A stretch of 64,000 bases of DNA from assembly GCF_029784165.1 (NCBI RefSeq), contig NC_073695.1:200210857-200274856 (forward strand). The letters run 5' to 3'. Both the position numbers and the translations under genes were made by a program. The notes beneath the pieces are model-generated. The model saw only the letters and a program-made list of their open reading frames with translations. It searched no databases and had not been told where the DNA came from. The stretch is from Wyeomyia smithii. Lineage: Eukaryota > Arthropoda > Insecta > Diptera > Culicidae. Below, piece after piece: positions 9,360-21,700 of this stretch; within the stretch, counting starts at the first letter, position 1, and each line of letters begins with the position of its first letter.

Positions 9360-10000
9360 ATCTCAATCCACGCAACTTCGAAATCGCAGCGCTTCAGCGC
9401 TTTGCTGGTTGAGACAAGAGGTATGGAAAAGCGGACACCGAGAAACTACATTTTCCTGTGGCACCACCAACAAACTGGGAGCTGGCTTTGTAGTGCTGGG
9501 TAGGATGCGCCAACGCGTGATTGGGTGGCAGCCGATCAGTGCGAGGATGTGTAAGTTGAAACCTGGGCTCAATGGTGACTGCTGACAACGATACTAGCAG
9601 AGATATTCGTCGGCGCCTTATGGCAGGAAATAGTGCCTACTTTATACTCCGGAGGAAGCTCCACTCGAATCTAATGCGCTGTCGTTGATTATCTGGAAAA
9701 TGGTTGTGGCGAAGGCAGAAGAACCAAAAGTTGCATCAGCTGTTGGGAGAATCACTCGTCGTCCAAACGGCGAATATCGGGGGGCTACAGTGGGCTGGGC
9801 ATGTTGTAAGGTTGTCGGATGACAACCTAGGAAAAATAGACCTCGATACCGACCCGACTGGAACGAGGTGTGAGTAAGGTGTCTCGATCAAGTAGGAAAC
9901 GACCTGCGGGGCCTTCACAGACGACATGGCTGAATTGAATGGAGATGACTTCTTCGGACAGCAAGGGACACTTCAAGTACAGATTGATCAACGCATATTT
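9360..10000 (+). pseudogene. Non-LTR retrotransposon fossil, 3' end
   Basis: The broken plus-strand frame contains a block resembling GLQWAGHVVRLSDDN, the mark of the C-terminal end of mosquito RTE-like non-LTR ORFs (family form RWAGHV.RM.D). Stops and frameshifts are frequent. The upstream part (9360-9700) shows only weak similarity. Confidence 0.5.
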
Positions 10001-10007
10001 AACACTT

Positions 10008-10290
10008 GCGTACCCCACCCCTCCGGAGTCGAAAAAATGAAAATTCTTTCACCTGCCATTCCGCAAGATCTGAACCGATTTTGATCGAAACTTTTTCAAA
10101 AGATCACAAATTTATCATAGTTTTCGGGACAGTAGGGGACATTTCGAAATATTCCGTTATTCCAGATTTATCGAGGGGAACCGTGGGGTAAGTACCCTTT
10201 CAGAGACACAGGTTAGACCTTGCTTGCGACATGTCAAACTTTAAGTTTTTGCAAAACAACACTATTGGCGACCGGTATTTGGCCACTTGA
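10008..10290 (+). repeat. Dispersed 270-bp repeat, copy 2
   Basis: Same sequence as 1183-1453, including CCATTCCGCAAGATCT and GTACCCTTTCAGAGACACAG, with an extra 20 bp around 10145-10165. It is non-coding. Confidence 0.7.
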
Positions 10291-10489
10291 GCGTGTTTTG
10301 ACCACTATTGGCCGAGTTCCGGAAATCGGTTCTGGGAATGGTACTTTAATAATCGTTAAAAATCTGTCCACGTGGTATGTGGATGGCCCCTAATGACAAA
10401 CGGTAATCCCAAAAATGTGCAACAGAAATTCGATCCATAATCGAACATACCGAGAGCGGACTTTGCTGCAACCAGAGGTAAAGTAATCT

Positions 10490-10635
10490 GTATAGTTTCT
10501 ATTTTGCACTCGGTTTCGGAATTTGAAATTAGGGTACAGGACAATTTCGGGGTAAGTGCTACGATCCTTCTTACAAATAGTCTCTCTCGACGCGGGACTC
10601 GAACATACAACTATCGAACCTCAAGACCAACAGGA
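10490..10635 (-). mobile_element. tRNA-derived SINE, copy 1
   Basis: The minus strand carries a polymerase III B-box-like GTTCGAGTCCC and the body GGATCGTAGCACTTACCCCG AAATTGTCCTGTAC, shared with the SINE at 52130-52333. The tRNA-like head contains the anticodon-side GGTCTTGAGG...TTCGA arrangement. Target-site duplications are not clear. Confidence 0.6.
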
Positions 10636-10774
10636 AGGAACTTTGGAGCATTAGCATGGAATATCAACGATTGAGATTTTGTTAATGGAGTTCTTCTCCT
10701 GGGGAGGGGGAGTCGTCAATGGGTCATAAAATATGTCAAGGCGGGGAGCAGGAGTAAAATTTGGTCAAAATTAG

Positions 10775-11454
10775 TGGTGCTTATTACGGGAGTCACTTCA
10801 CGGTGAAATATATTTCACTCTCACGCTCACTTCACTTTTTTAGACCTATTCCCGATTCCACCTCAAGTGAGGTGACAAAAATCACCTCCGTGGAGTGAGA
10901 TTGACAGTGAAGTGAAAATGAGAATAGGACAAGTGAAATGAGATTGTTTCCCAGCTCAAAAATGTCTAAGCCGCAGAAAGTCGTTTTTTCCCGTTTTTTT
11001 AGATAACACCAGATCTTGACGTGTTCTGCATTTCTAAGACATTCGGCATCAAACAAAATGTTTTTTTCGGTATCGAAAATTTCCTGAACTAGTTTGCATT
11101 TTTTTCTTCGGGCAAAAAAATGAAAAATTGACCGCTTTAAGGCACGGATCAAACTATGATTCGCTTCGTTACTGAAGAATAAATCCAATATTTACCATTA
11201 GATCACAAATCAATCAACTTTAAGACTTATGGCAGCTTCGTGAAATCATTTCACCGTTCAAAATGGTCGTGAAATAGTTCCACGCGAAACGTCGCTTTTT
11301 CCATTCTCACTTCACTGATATGACACTCATAATAACCCAGATTCCACGGCAGATGTCACTTTGCGACGTTTTTCTCACTTACGTGAGTCCCGTAATAGGA
11401 TTTTGTTCACTTCACTCTGATTTCACCGTGAAGTGACTCCCGTAATAAGCACCA
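10775..11454. mobile_element. 680-bp TIR element, copy B (uninterrupted)
   Basis: Terminal inverted repeats of about 32 bp begin TGGTGCTTATTACGGGAGTC at the left and are mirrored perfectly at the right. The interior is rich in CACTTCAC/GTGAAGTG motifs and homopolymers and has no transposase. This copy is the reference for the insertion sites in copy A. Confidence 0.88.
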
Positions 11455-11469
11455 GTATGACGTTTTTAA

Positions 11470-11690
11470 AGGATGCTGTTTTATAGACTTTAAGACGGTG
11501 TACGATTCAGTTAAGTGCAACGAGTTGTATTGTTCGCTGAAGAAAGCTAACTGGTGAGTACATGGAGCCTTCGAGGGTAGGATGCTCCACGAAAGGTTGA
11601 AGAATGGAGTGTGATATTGTTAGCCTGATAAAATAACGCAGATTACAGAGTGCTGACCATGTAGAACGAACGACGAAGAATTGACCAACA
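11470..11690 (+). pseudogene. Non-LTR reverse transcriptase fossil
   Basis: The frame reads CCFIDFKTVYDSVKCNELY, matching the RT motif FIDFKAAYDSVKR.EL of the mosquito RTE-like family, including the first catalytic Asp. It decays within 200 bp. Confidence 0.55.
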
Positions 11691-11699
11691 AGTGTGTAC

Positions 11700-12560
11700 T
11701 TAATTCATTTGTAACTTTTGATTGCTGTTAAAATTGTTTTTATGTATATTCGTAGGAATACGGGTCGGGTCCCCAGAGGTATATTGATGTCGGTTCACTT
11801 AGATTCGACTGTTTTCATTCGGTTAACTTGAATCTAGCTTTCCGATACCGATTCCGATTTGCGATGGAATGGGAGTTTAGGTTGAATGATTTACACCACC
11901 CATTACTGTTATATATCGAATGTCTTAATATTTTTCATTTGCTTCTTGATTCTCCATGTTTTTTCTCTTACATTATAGATACACTAAAGAGACAAAATAT
12001 AGATTGCAATAATAATAGTAATAATAATGTTAAAGACATCATAAGATTAATAATTGATAACATAGAAAACATTTTCCGGTGTTGCAACAAAATGGAAACT
12101 AACAGGGAGCCTAAGTTGCGCTCATTTGGCTCTGCCGCCATCACCGTAGGCCATTGACCTTGCGTTGACGACGGCGATTCATGTAAGTAGTTGCATGTGT
12201 TCTTTGCAAAGATAAACAAATCTACCGGAAATGGGAAACCACTGACAACAGTGCTGTTGAATTTTTTTTTCCTACGGTAAATGCTATGCATCCATTCTTT
12301 CCAGCACATCGAAGAGAAAGGTTTTCATTCACGCGATCATGCTCTTGTTTTGTTTTGTATTATTGGTTGGGTAAGTGTCAAGAAAGGGGGGAACCGTGCT
12401 TGGTTACTATCAATACTTTTCGTTTACCGACTATCAGCCCTCTTTCGTTTCGGGTGGTCACAAACTTTAAACTTTAAGTTTCCTTTTTATGTTACTACCT
12501 CCTGCAGACATCGGCAAATCACTTAATTTACCACGGTAATAACATTCTTCACCTACTACA
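11700..12560. other. 3' flank of beta'COP, nothing recognised
   Basis: The sequence is AT-rich with short chance ORFs only. A run of AAT/TAA trinucleotides lies at 12010-12060. No repeat ends or protein motifs were recognised. Confidence 0.4.
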
Positions 12561-12615
12561 GTTTATTTTTTGTGTTTTTTATTCTTTATTACATTGTAAA
12601 TCTTCTGTTTTCAAT

Positions 12616-12621
12616 TTTATT
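12616..12621 (-). terminator. Candidate beta'COP poly(A) signal
   Basis: An AATAAA hexamer lies 72 nt after the beta'COP stop on the minus strand. Two further AATAAA copies follow at 12590-12585 and 12567-12562. The cluster in AT-rich sequence fits a 3'UTR end; which one is used cannot be told. Confidence 0.55.
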
Positions 12622-12692
12622 AAAGTTCGATATACTCATCTAGCACTACCACGAATAAGGGGAGCCATTTACTGTTGGGTACACGGTGCTTC

Positions 12693-12728
12693 TCAATCAC
12701 TCAGCAGATCGTCATCTATATTTACATC
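12693..12728 (-). CDS. beta'COP: beta'COP exon 14 (C-terminus and stop)
   Basis: This 36-nt exon encodes DVNIDDDLLSD and a TGA stop. It matches the conserved acidic end of beta'COP (human end: DINLDEDILDD). The acceptor CATCCCAG lies only 73 nt from the previous donor. Confidence 0.93.
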   Translation of the reverse strand, partial: DVNIDDDLLSD

Positions 12729-15700
12729 CTGGGATGTGGGAGTGAAAGCGACGGTCTTAGCATTTGCATATCGAAAGCGATCAAGCGATAGGTGTACTTA
12801 CCGAAGTGTCGATATTATCGTCCAGGTTCAAGGCTTCGATTTCCGACTCGAAGTCTTCCAGCGAGCTTTTCCGTTTGATCAGTGTGGCGTTACTCGTTTG
12901 CTGTTGCTGCTGCGAGGGTAACGATGGAATCGAAACCGCTGCAGCTGGTGTCGCGGTTGTCGGTTTTAGTGGTTCATCCAACAGGCTCGCTGTAGTGGGT
13001 TTACTCTGGAAAAACAGTTAATACATAAATTCGAAATAAGAGATTTCAAACAAACTATAGTCAAAAGAAATGGCAGCATCTTCTTTTTCTTTTTTTGTCG
13101 TGTAAAAAGCAATCCTGAATATTTTCTTTTCATTTATACTCACCGCACTTTCCGGCGCTGGTGCATTGCCTTCCGTGCTGGTGCTTGGATCGTAATCGAA
13201 CCGTCCCTCACTTTCCGCTGCTTTCATTTCTGCCACTGGATTACGGTCTATGTTGAGTGGAACCTAGGGTACACACAATCGATTAGTCATGTTCTGGTTG
13301 CCGTGCGACCCGACATAATCTAACTCACATTGATTGCCTCCCCAGCAGGCAGCAGAACTGATCGCTCTGGCAGCAAAAATTGTTGCGTTTTAACGGAATC
13401 GTAGAAACCGGGAAACAGATTCTCGTACTGATGTGGATCGGCTAAACTCTGGCCGGCTTTCTCGTTAATTTTGGCCAGCTCCTTTCGCCAAATTTCCAAC
13501 ACGTACGAGATTTTGTTCGGCAGGTATGTTCTGTGGAAATAATTATTTTAAGTACAATCATGAGTAATACCGTTTCGTGTGAAACTAACCTGGCAAAGAA
13601 AGCGGCTTCCGGTATCCGATTGGTCTGGATCAAAATCTCTAAGCACTTTTCCAAATCGCCGAGCAGAAACATTGACAGGAAGGAGATGTTAAACTTGCCC
13701 TGTGATACTCCATTGTCACCCAGATTCCGTAGCATATCGGTGTCACCTGTTGAGATATAATCGTAAAAAGGAAGTTAGGAAACAAAATCATAGCAATTTA
13801 TTTTAATATCAAAGCTGTTTATGAGTAACAAGAACGACTCCTGTGAACATCAACTGATTGATTTTAAAGACGTTCCACTTTTCTGTTTAGTAAAAAGTTT
13901 TAGTAAAAAGCTTACCCGAACTGGTGGCCAACAGCAGCAGACCGCCATAGTCGTTCGCATTGGTCAGACACTCCTTGACCAGATCGAATTTGTTCTTACT
14001 GGTGGCAATACTGGCCAACTGAGACCACTTCTGGGGACTGTCCGATTCCCGTGCCAATACCAGAGCCGTATCGAGATCCCCGATCTGCAGTGCCAAATCA
14101 AACCTATGCTCAGGATCGGTAGACACTTGCAGCGCTTGCTGCTTGAAGCCTTGCTTTTCGAGGAAGTGTGCTACCCGGGTTCGGTGCTCCTTGGGAATCG
14201 TCGGCAGCACCCGGTCAGCCGTTACAAAGTCCCGCCGCATCACGGCTGTTTGGTATTCCAGTACGGACAGTAGCAGCGCGAAGCTGGTCACGTTAAGCTC
14301 TTTGTCTCCGAGATACAACCTTGAAACGAGAATTTTATTTGTCATTTTTTTGATTCGCTTGATTAAATTGTAAATTACCTGTTATCCTTCGGTACGTAAC
14401 CGAGCAGATACATCGTTCGGTCCAGGTGGGAAATGGTGACTATCTCACCACCCACATAATAATTAATTCGGTTCACTGAATTCGTGTAGATGAAGCAATC
14501 ACCAACCCATAGGCCTGTGCGAACAGCTTCGCTTACTTCACCAAGAACCTGGTTGATAAATGATATATCGTGTAAATGTCTAAGAGTCTAATGCCGTTAA
14601 TACAACTCACCTCAAACGCCTCCTCAATGCCATCCTCACTGAGCTGCTGTTTAGTAGCTAGTGCATTCTGAATCATGGTCGTGTCCACCTGTAGGATGAA
14701 ATACGAATCCTCAGTTGCCAAGCAGACCAGGGTGCCGGCTTCGTTCCAGAAAACGTGTCTGAAAATTTTGCAAAAAACATGTTGAGAAGAGGAGGAACTG
14801 ATAGTAATGTAGTTTGTAGATACCTTGGTTGAACTTCAATCCTTCTGATCAGTTCCAAATTTTCCCAATCATAAAACGACAAACCGGAGGAGGTTTTGAC
14901 ACCGAGCAGTTGTCCACCAAAAATTCCTATGAAAAGTGTAATTTATTAGAAATTTTAGAGCTTAAGTAAAATTATATTTCACTCAAGATGCAGTGACAAG
15001 TACCTTCTAAAAGAGTTTGTGCACAAGTCAGTTAGTTTTTTGATTTGTTTTGATTTAGGTTTTTGTTCGGTTAGCATGGAAGTAGGAGAAAAAAATGCAG
15101 AAAACGGAAGTCGAGCGTCAGTCGTGACCACAAATACATTACTTCACAAGTTTATGGTGAGCTAAAACCACCTACCTTCTGCGCCATAATCGGGCGTGAA
15201 ACTTTTCCGTTCCTTAAAGTTACGGAACAGCTTTACGGCACCGCTCGATTCCCGCACAGCGTACTCGCTGTTTTCCGATGCCCATACGAACTCCTGGGCC
15301 GAGCCAAATGCCTTGTTACGCAGTGCCATCGAGGTGTAGATAATGTATTCACCATCGCCGCAAACGACCACGAATCTGGGGTAGGTGTTAAATATTGTGT
15401 TAGTTCTTAGTGTTTTATTGCATCATTTTTTTTAGGCATAGCAGAACACGTGCTTACCGTCCGTTCGGGTTGTGTGCAATGGTTTGTGGGTAGATTTCGC
15501 ATGCTCCCATATCTTTGACAGCGACCGGTAGACGCTCTCCATCTTTGATTTCTGTGCCTGAAATTTGATTAGAAAATACAAATGGTGTATATACTAATTA
15601 TGTCTGGACAAAATATTACTAAATATAACTGTAAAATTGTATTGTCTTTTTTCTGCTTCAAGTAAAGTTATTTGAACACAAAAATTTTGGGCAATGATTG

Positions 15701-18700
15701 TCGTTAAAAAAATACTCTTGTTTTTGTTTAAAACCATTGTTTGTTGGAAGAATACAGAAAATACAAATATTTGGAATCTACTCAAAGTGTGTGAAGTATT
15801 TTCCTAAATTTTCCTAAATGCTTCTTTTTCTTGGAAGCAGCAAATGCAGATTAAAATTTTATAAATTTTAAAAACAATCATCTCGAATAACTAGTATAGA
15901 CTGTATATTTTATTTCCATTTTAAAAAATATACTTAGAAAGAAGGTCCGTTGACGGAGTTAAGTGCATTGTTCTGACCGTACGCAGTTTTATGTACAGGA
16001 ACAGCAAAAAGCAAAGAACTTCGTAGTTGTCGGGTTGGAACATAGAATGTATTTTCCTGCAATAATTGAAGGTAGTCGACGCTTCCCTCGAGTATGTCGA
16101 GAATAAACATTATCTAAATCATCTGGCGCCTTACCCTTAACGTATGCAAATTGTTAGTGCACAACGAGCTGTATTTCCTGGGAGATGAAGAGGATTATGC
16201 CCAAGTAAACTGCGTAGTGCAAAGTTAACGAACAGCCTCTGTATCCGTTCAATTTTGAAAACGAGTGATTTATGAAACGGAGCCCAGTTAGGAAAAGCGT
16301 AACGTTTGCATTGAAAAAAAAAGAACAAACATTGCCGATTTTTCATGGGTTTACCATCACACGCACTGACGAAAGTACCCATGCAGCATCAATCAAAGTA
16401 ACCGGTGAGTCAGCAGAAGCAAATTGACACCTCTATCAATCGAACTCTAACCGTTATGCCGAAAACAGTGGATCTACTCCGTTCAGAAGTATGTGCGATC
16501 AAAGAATGACGGATGCGACCGTTCCGGCATCTACAATGGCACTATTGGACAACAATCAGAGCATCGAAAAAAACACCGATTCCGGACGGCTGACGACCCT
16601 GAGCGACAAGAAGCTCCAAAGGATGCTGAAGAGGAAGAGCGAGGGAAAAGTGGCTACATCGCTGTGAGCGCAAGGCCGGGAGGTCGTCGGTGCAATCGGC
16701 TTAAGAGTGACGAACATAAGCATACATGTTAGGAAGCGGCAAGCCCGTCCACCGGTCTCGGAGCTGTAGGCAATGACGCAGGGGCAGCGGCTGAATAAAA
16801 TGGTTAGGTCGATTTCTCCTGTGATGGACGTCGAGGTCTATCTCACCTTGAATTAATAGTATGAAGCGCCTGCTGGAGGTTGCGTTGTTCATCAAAACAA
16901 AACATAAGGGCGAAGACGCGGTTTTCTGGTCGGATCTGGTGTCGGCCCACTACTCAAAGTGATCGTAGCAGAAGATATAGTACCCAAGGCGGTGAGCCCA
17001 CCAAACGCCCTTCAGCTGCGCCCCATCGAGTATTATTCAAACCTGAAGCGCAAGATCCATCCCAACAATTTTGTCGCGAAAACTGAGGAGGAATTGATAA
17101 ATGAAAAGAAGGAAATGCTCAAAAACATGTAAAAACGCTCAAAAACATGTAAAAAAGGAAGGGTTTTCTTAATCGTATGCGTATCATGACGTGTGATGAA
17201 AAATGGATTTTCAACAGTAGCCTACGTTGTCGGTGCAGCCGAATATACACGCTGTGAAGGTTATGCCGTGTATTTAGTGGAACCTGGTCGGTGTTTTTTA
17301 TGCTTTGAGCTGTTGAAATCGAACGAAACTATCATAAGGTAACGGCATTGACTTTAATCAATGCGATTAAGCCAAGCACTGAACGAGAAACGGCTGCAAT
17401 ACGAGCAGAGGCACGAAAAAGCATGAAAACGCTTGGTATCATCTGCCAAAGCCGTTGGAACTGACGAAAAAAGCCCAAATAGGAAGCCGTGCGATTATTA
17501 TTTGCTCCGATCAGCGGCACATGATCTTTTTTTTTTAGGTGGCGGGGGATTCTGCGGACAGACACCTGAGAAGAGAACTCAGGGTGTGGGGATGAGACTA
17601 GGGGAGAGATGCTGCGGCACATGGTCTGGTTGATCGGCAGTGTGGCTCATATAAAGACATCGAAAAATGGCTCAATTCGTGGATACAATGACGAACACTT
17701 TTTATGGTAATGAATGGTATTCGAGCTCTTCCAGAAAGATGGATAGAAGTTATATCTAATGATGGGCAATATTTTGAACAATTTATAACTATTTTTTTTT
17801 CCAAAATTAAGTTGCATTTTTATATCTATATGGTTGGTCCTCGTGGTTCTGTGGTTAGCGATGTCGGTCGGCAAGCTCTCCCACACGGTTGTGGTACCGA
17901 GTTCGATTCCCGATCAGGTCGAGGATCCTTTCGAGCTAAAAATTTTCTCGACTCAGCACTGGGGCACGGTGTATCGTTGTACTTATCCTACAACATGCAA
18001 AATGTGCCGATAACAGTATCGAAAACGAATTCTCTCAACTAATCTAATCTCCAGGCTAGCGTGCGATATTGTGTGTATTGTTTAACATTTATATAGCAAG
18101 AACTTATGCGACATCCATAGATTACGTAACACAAAACCCAATTTTTGGAACCCCTTCCCCCGTATGTAACGAAACATAACGCCCATCATAAAAAATATTT
18201 AACGCAGTGGAAGAATTTATTTAATAAAAATGCTCGTTTTTGGAGTCTCTCGAGTGATTTTTCGTTACGTAACGCTGATCTTGCCTTCCCCCTCCCATAT
18301 GTAACAAATCGTAGCGCTTAAGGATACCTATGAATGTTACGTACTTTATGAATGCCGCCTTAGTTGCATCTAAAAATTCAAATTCTGTAAATTCTGGTTA
18401 GGGGTACCAAAATTCAAAGGGAATGGTTGAATAGCTATAATCTTTCATTTTTCTCCGGTTCGAGCTTTTGGAATGCACTTTTTTTTATTTTGTCGACCAG
18501 TGTTATTCAACGGCATGTCTACGTTCTTTGATTCGCACTTTCACCGTGCGTCGAGTTTGCCCGATATACACCGAGGGGAAATTCTGGCATGGGATCCGGT
18601 ATATTCCAGAATGCTCAAGGAGAAACTGTGTCCTTGAAATTGCATAGCAAGTCACGCAATGTGTTTTCGCTTTTGTGTACGATTCGAACATTAAGTCTTC

Positions 18701-21700
18701 TCAGTGTATTTTTTATTAGATTGGTTACTTTGGAGTAGAATGATGAACTTATTCTTTTTATTTCTTTATCTTCAGGCAACAGTGTGATAATTCGTTGTTT
18801 TTTCATCTTTCTTTCGGGTGATCATCGGGATTACCCTCAACTTCCTGCTCTACCGTAAATTTGATTGAGCTGTAACGGAAGTTGAGCATATCTAACGTTT
18901 GGGATAGGTAGCGTTCTTATGCCGGAGCAAAAACATTACCAACGTATCATTTCCATACTCGTGGGGAATATTTCTCTTTTCCCGCGGCAGCTTCGAAATC
19001 GCTCACGAAGACGTTGGCTAACAGCGGTAACAGTTTACAACCCGTACTTAGCCCAAACGTCTGTTTAAAGGATTTTCCTCTAAACGTGAAGTAGTTTTGG
19101 TTTATACATACTTCAGCAATCAAAAGGTAAGCCACCATGTGGTGATGTGGCACCCGACTGCGTTCTAAATATCGACGCAAGTTCTTTAACGCATCGGTAA
19201 CCGGTACGCTTGGAAAAAAGGCCTGTGACCTCGAACGTTTTCATAATTTCCCCTCGCTTAATTTTGAACCCTTCCAGTTGTTTAATCAAATCGACAGATT
19301 TTTTCACACCTTTTCCGTAAGTTATCGGGTACTTTTCTATTTCTTCCCCCAACTACGCTGCCATTGTCTCGGTTGGTGTGCGAATGTAAGAAGTAATTGG
19401 TCTCATTCCAACTGGAATTTTGTGGATCGGCAGGTAAAATGTGCTAGCTTCTGTCGCGCGAAATTTATCTCCTCGACCATCGCATTCTCTAGGTTTGCCG
19501 TTTTTAAACTTATGTTCTTCATACTGACCGGCTTCGATCATGTCACAAACGCGGGAGTCGTAGTCTTCCTTGTCCATAACCACGCAGCATTACTTTTGTC
19601 CGCACGAGAATAAATCACGTTGCCTGTTTTTAACTGGCGGATCGTACACCACATCACAAAATTGTTATTCTCTGCTATTCTCCTGAAGAAGGGCGGTATC
19701 ACGCCCGAAACCCGTCAAGTTTAAAAGGTAAATTTTGGGCTCAGAAGCGTTTTAGTAAAAAAGTCATTATGCAGCTCTTACAAAATAAAGGATTCTTTTT
19801 TACTACCTGCTGATAATTGCACGTTGTGAATTATTGTCACATATACTTCCGATAAGTTTATTATGGTTATTTCTGGAAGGATTACTTCTGAAGACTAATC
19901 TGTCTCGTTTAGTCTATTTTACAGTGGTCCAAATCAGTCGGGCTTTTTGATCAAAGTGCATAGCAATTTGTTGGAGTTGTATAAAAGGTATTCCGGTAAA
20001 AATTGACCAATTTCAATTTACTGTATTATTTTTATCGTGTATCAAAAAAAAAAAATCCTGAACACTCCACATTTTAAAGATGTATATGTACAGTATCATG
20101 CCTTATGTTTGATTTAGACATTTGCTTTTCAGCTGTGAAAGTGGTGTCGAAGCAAGAGAAGCAACGCATCAAAATTTTGCTCACGCATAGTGAAAACCCG
20201 AACTACTCTCACACTAAGTTGGCAAAACTGTTGAATGTGACCAAATCAATTGTCACGAACTTAATGAAAGTGTTTGGAGAACGTTTGTCGACTCAAGGGG
20301 AATTCGGAATCCGAAGGCCGTAAAAAACGACGAAAAGAGTGGCCAGCAGTTTCAAGCAGAATCCCAACCTTTCCGTCCGAGGTGTCGCAAGCAAGCTGTG
20401 AGTGTCGTCTTCAACTGTGAATCCAGCTAAAAATCGAACCGGACTGTCCACTTAAAAAAATGATGGTGACTCCAAATTGTGACGATAAGCAAAAAAAAGT
20501 AGGAGGTTGTATCCAAGATACGACCGCATAAATGACGTAGAACTACGTACATTATTGACAAATGCATTGAGTGTTTCATTATCCTAGTAACACAACTGTT
20601 TTTATCAAAGTTTTATAGCGCTTTTTTGGCTGTATTGAGCGCTATAAAACTTTGATAAAACCAATATTTTTACTTGGGTAATGAGTTATAATGTCTACTA
20701 ATGAAGGGTTGTGAATTTCGTGAACCGGATTCAGCAGTTAGCAGAACGTGCCGAGTTAAAAACCATACACAGCACACACACACACAAATCATACCATATC
20801 ATAGACACACACACATCATACCATACACACATCATACCATATCATACACACACTGCAAGCAAGCGACCAATCAGAGGACGTTATTTTTATTTCAACAAGG
20901 CTTGACAATTTTCAATAGTGCAATAGTTCGTAGATTCAAACAACATTTTTCTGCATTTGGGCAGATGCGTGTATAATTTTCTAATCGATTGCTGCAAGAA
21001 TGAAAAAAATCGGTTGTAAACCAACCGACCTATAAGCATTTGAAAAGGGACAGATTTCGTCCCAGTTTTTCAGTTCGCATCCCTGTGTGGTATGCTAAAG
21101 TAAAACGTAGTTCTACGTCAAAGTCGACCAGACAACGATCGCCTGGCGCAGGATGATGAAACTTACGTCAAGGCAGACTTTAAACAGCTTCCTGGACATG
21201 AATATTATACGGCAACTGGAAGAGAAAAGGCGGCAGAGATTTTCAAACACATTAAGCTGTCGAAGTTTGCAAAGAAATACATATCTCGTATGGCAGGCCA
21301 TCTGTTTCTGTGCTTTGAAGAGCAACACGAAAGGTTCCGTCAACCAGGAAATTTTTAAACAGGAGTGCCTGAAAACCCGTCTGTTACCTTTCTCCAAGCA
21401 ACACAGTTGTTCCGTTCTGTTTTGGCATCTTATCATTACGGAAAAAAGAGCCATGGAGTGATATGTCTTGAACAACGGTGATGTAGCCTCTTGAGCTTGT
21501 CAAAAGTACCACCTATTCTAGACAACACCTGTGCAAAACTACCAAAGTGGGCAAGCTGTAGATTCTGTTATAAAGATCATTAACATTTTGAGTAATGTCA
21601 CGATTATACCTACGTGTTTTTTTTTTGTTGATTATCAAATCCAGATATTAGAAGAAGACACTACAGTGGAAAGGAAAAATACTGGGCTATCGTCAAACGG

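Noticed and set aside
13821..14273. 150-codon plus-strand frame
   Set aside because: Shadow of beta'COP exon 9 on the opposite strand.
17832..17915. Possible functional tRNA gene (A- and B-box-like sequences)
   Set aside because: The sequence continues into a Feilai-like SINE body and does not fold into a cloverleaf with a proper acceptor stem.
20765..20850. CRISPR-like spaced repeat (CACACACATCATACCATA units)
   Set aside because: Simple CA-type microsatellite with irregular units in eukaryotic DNA.
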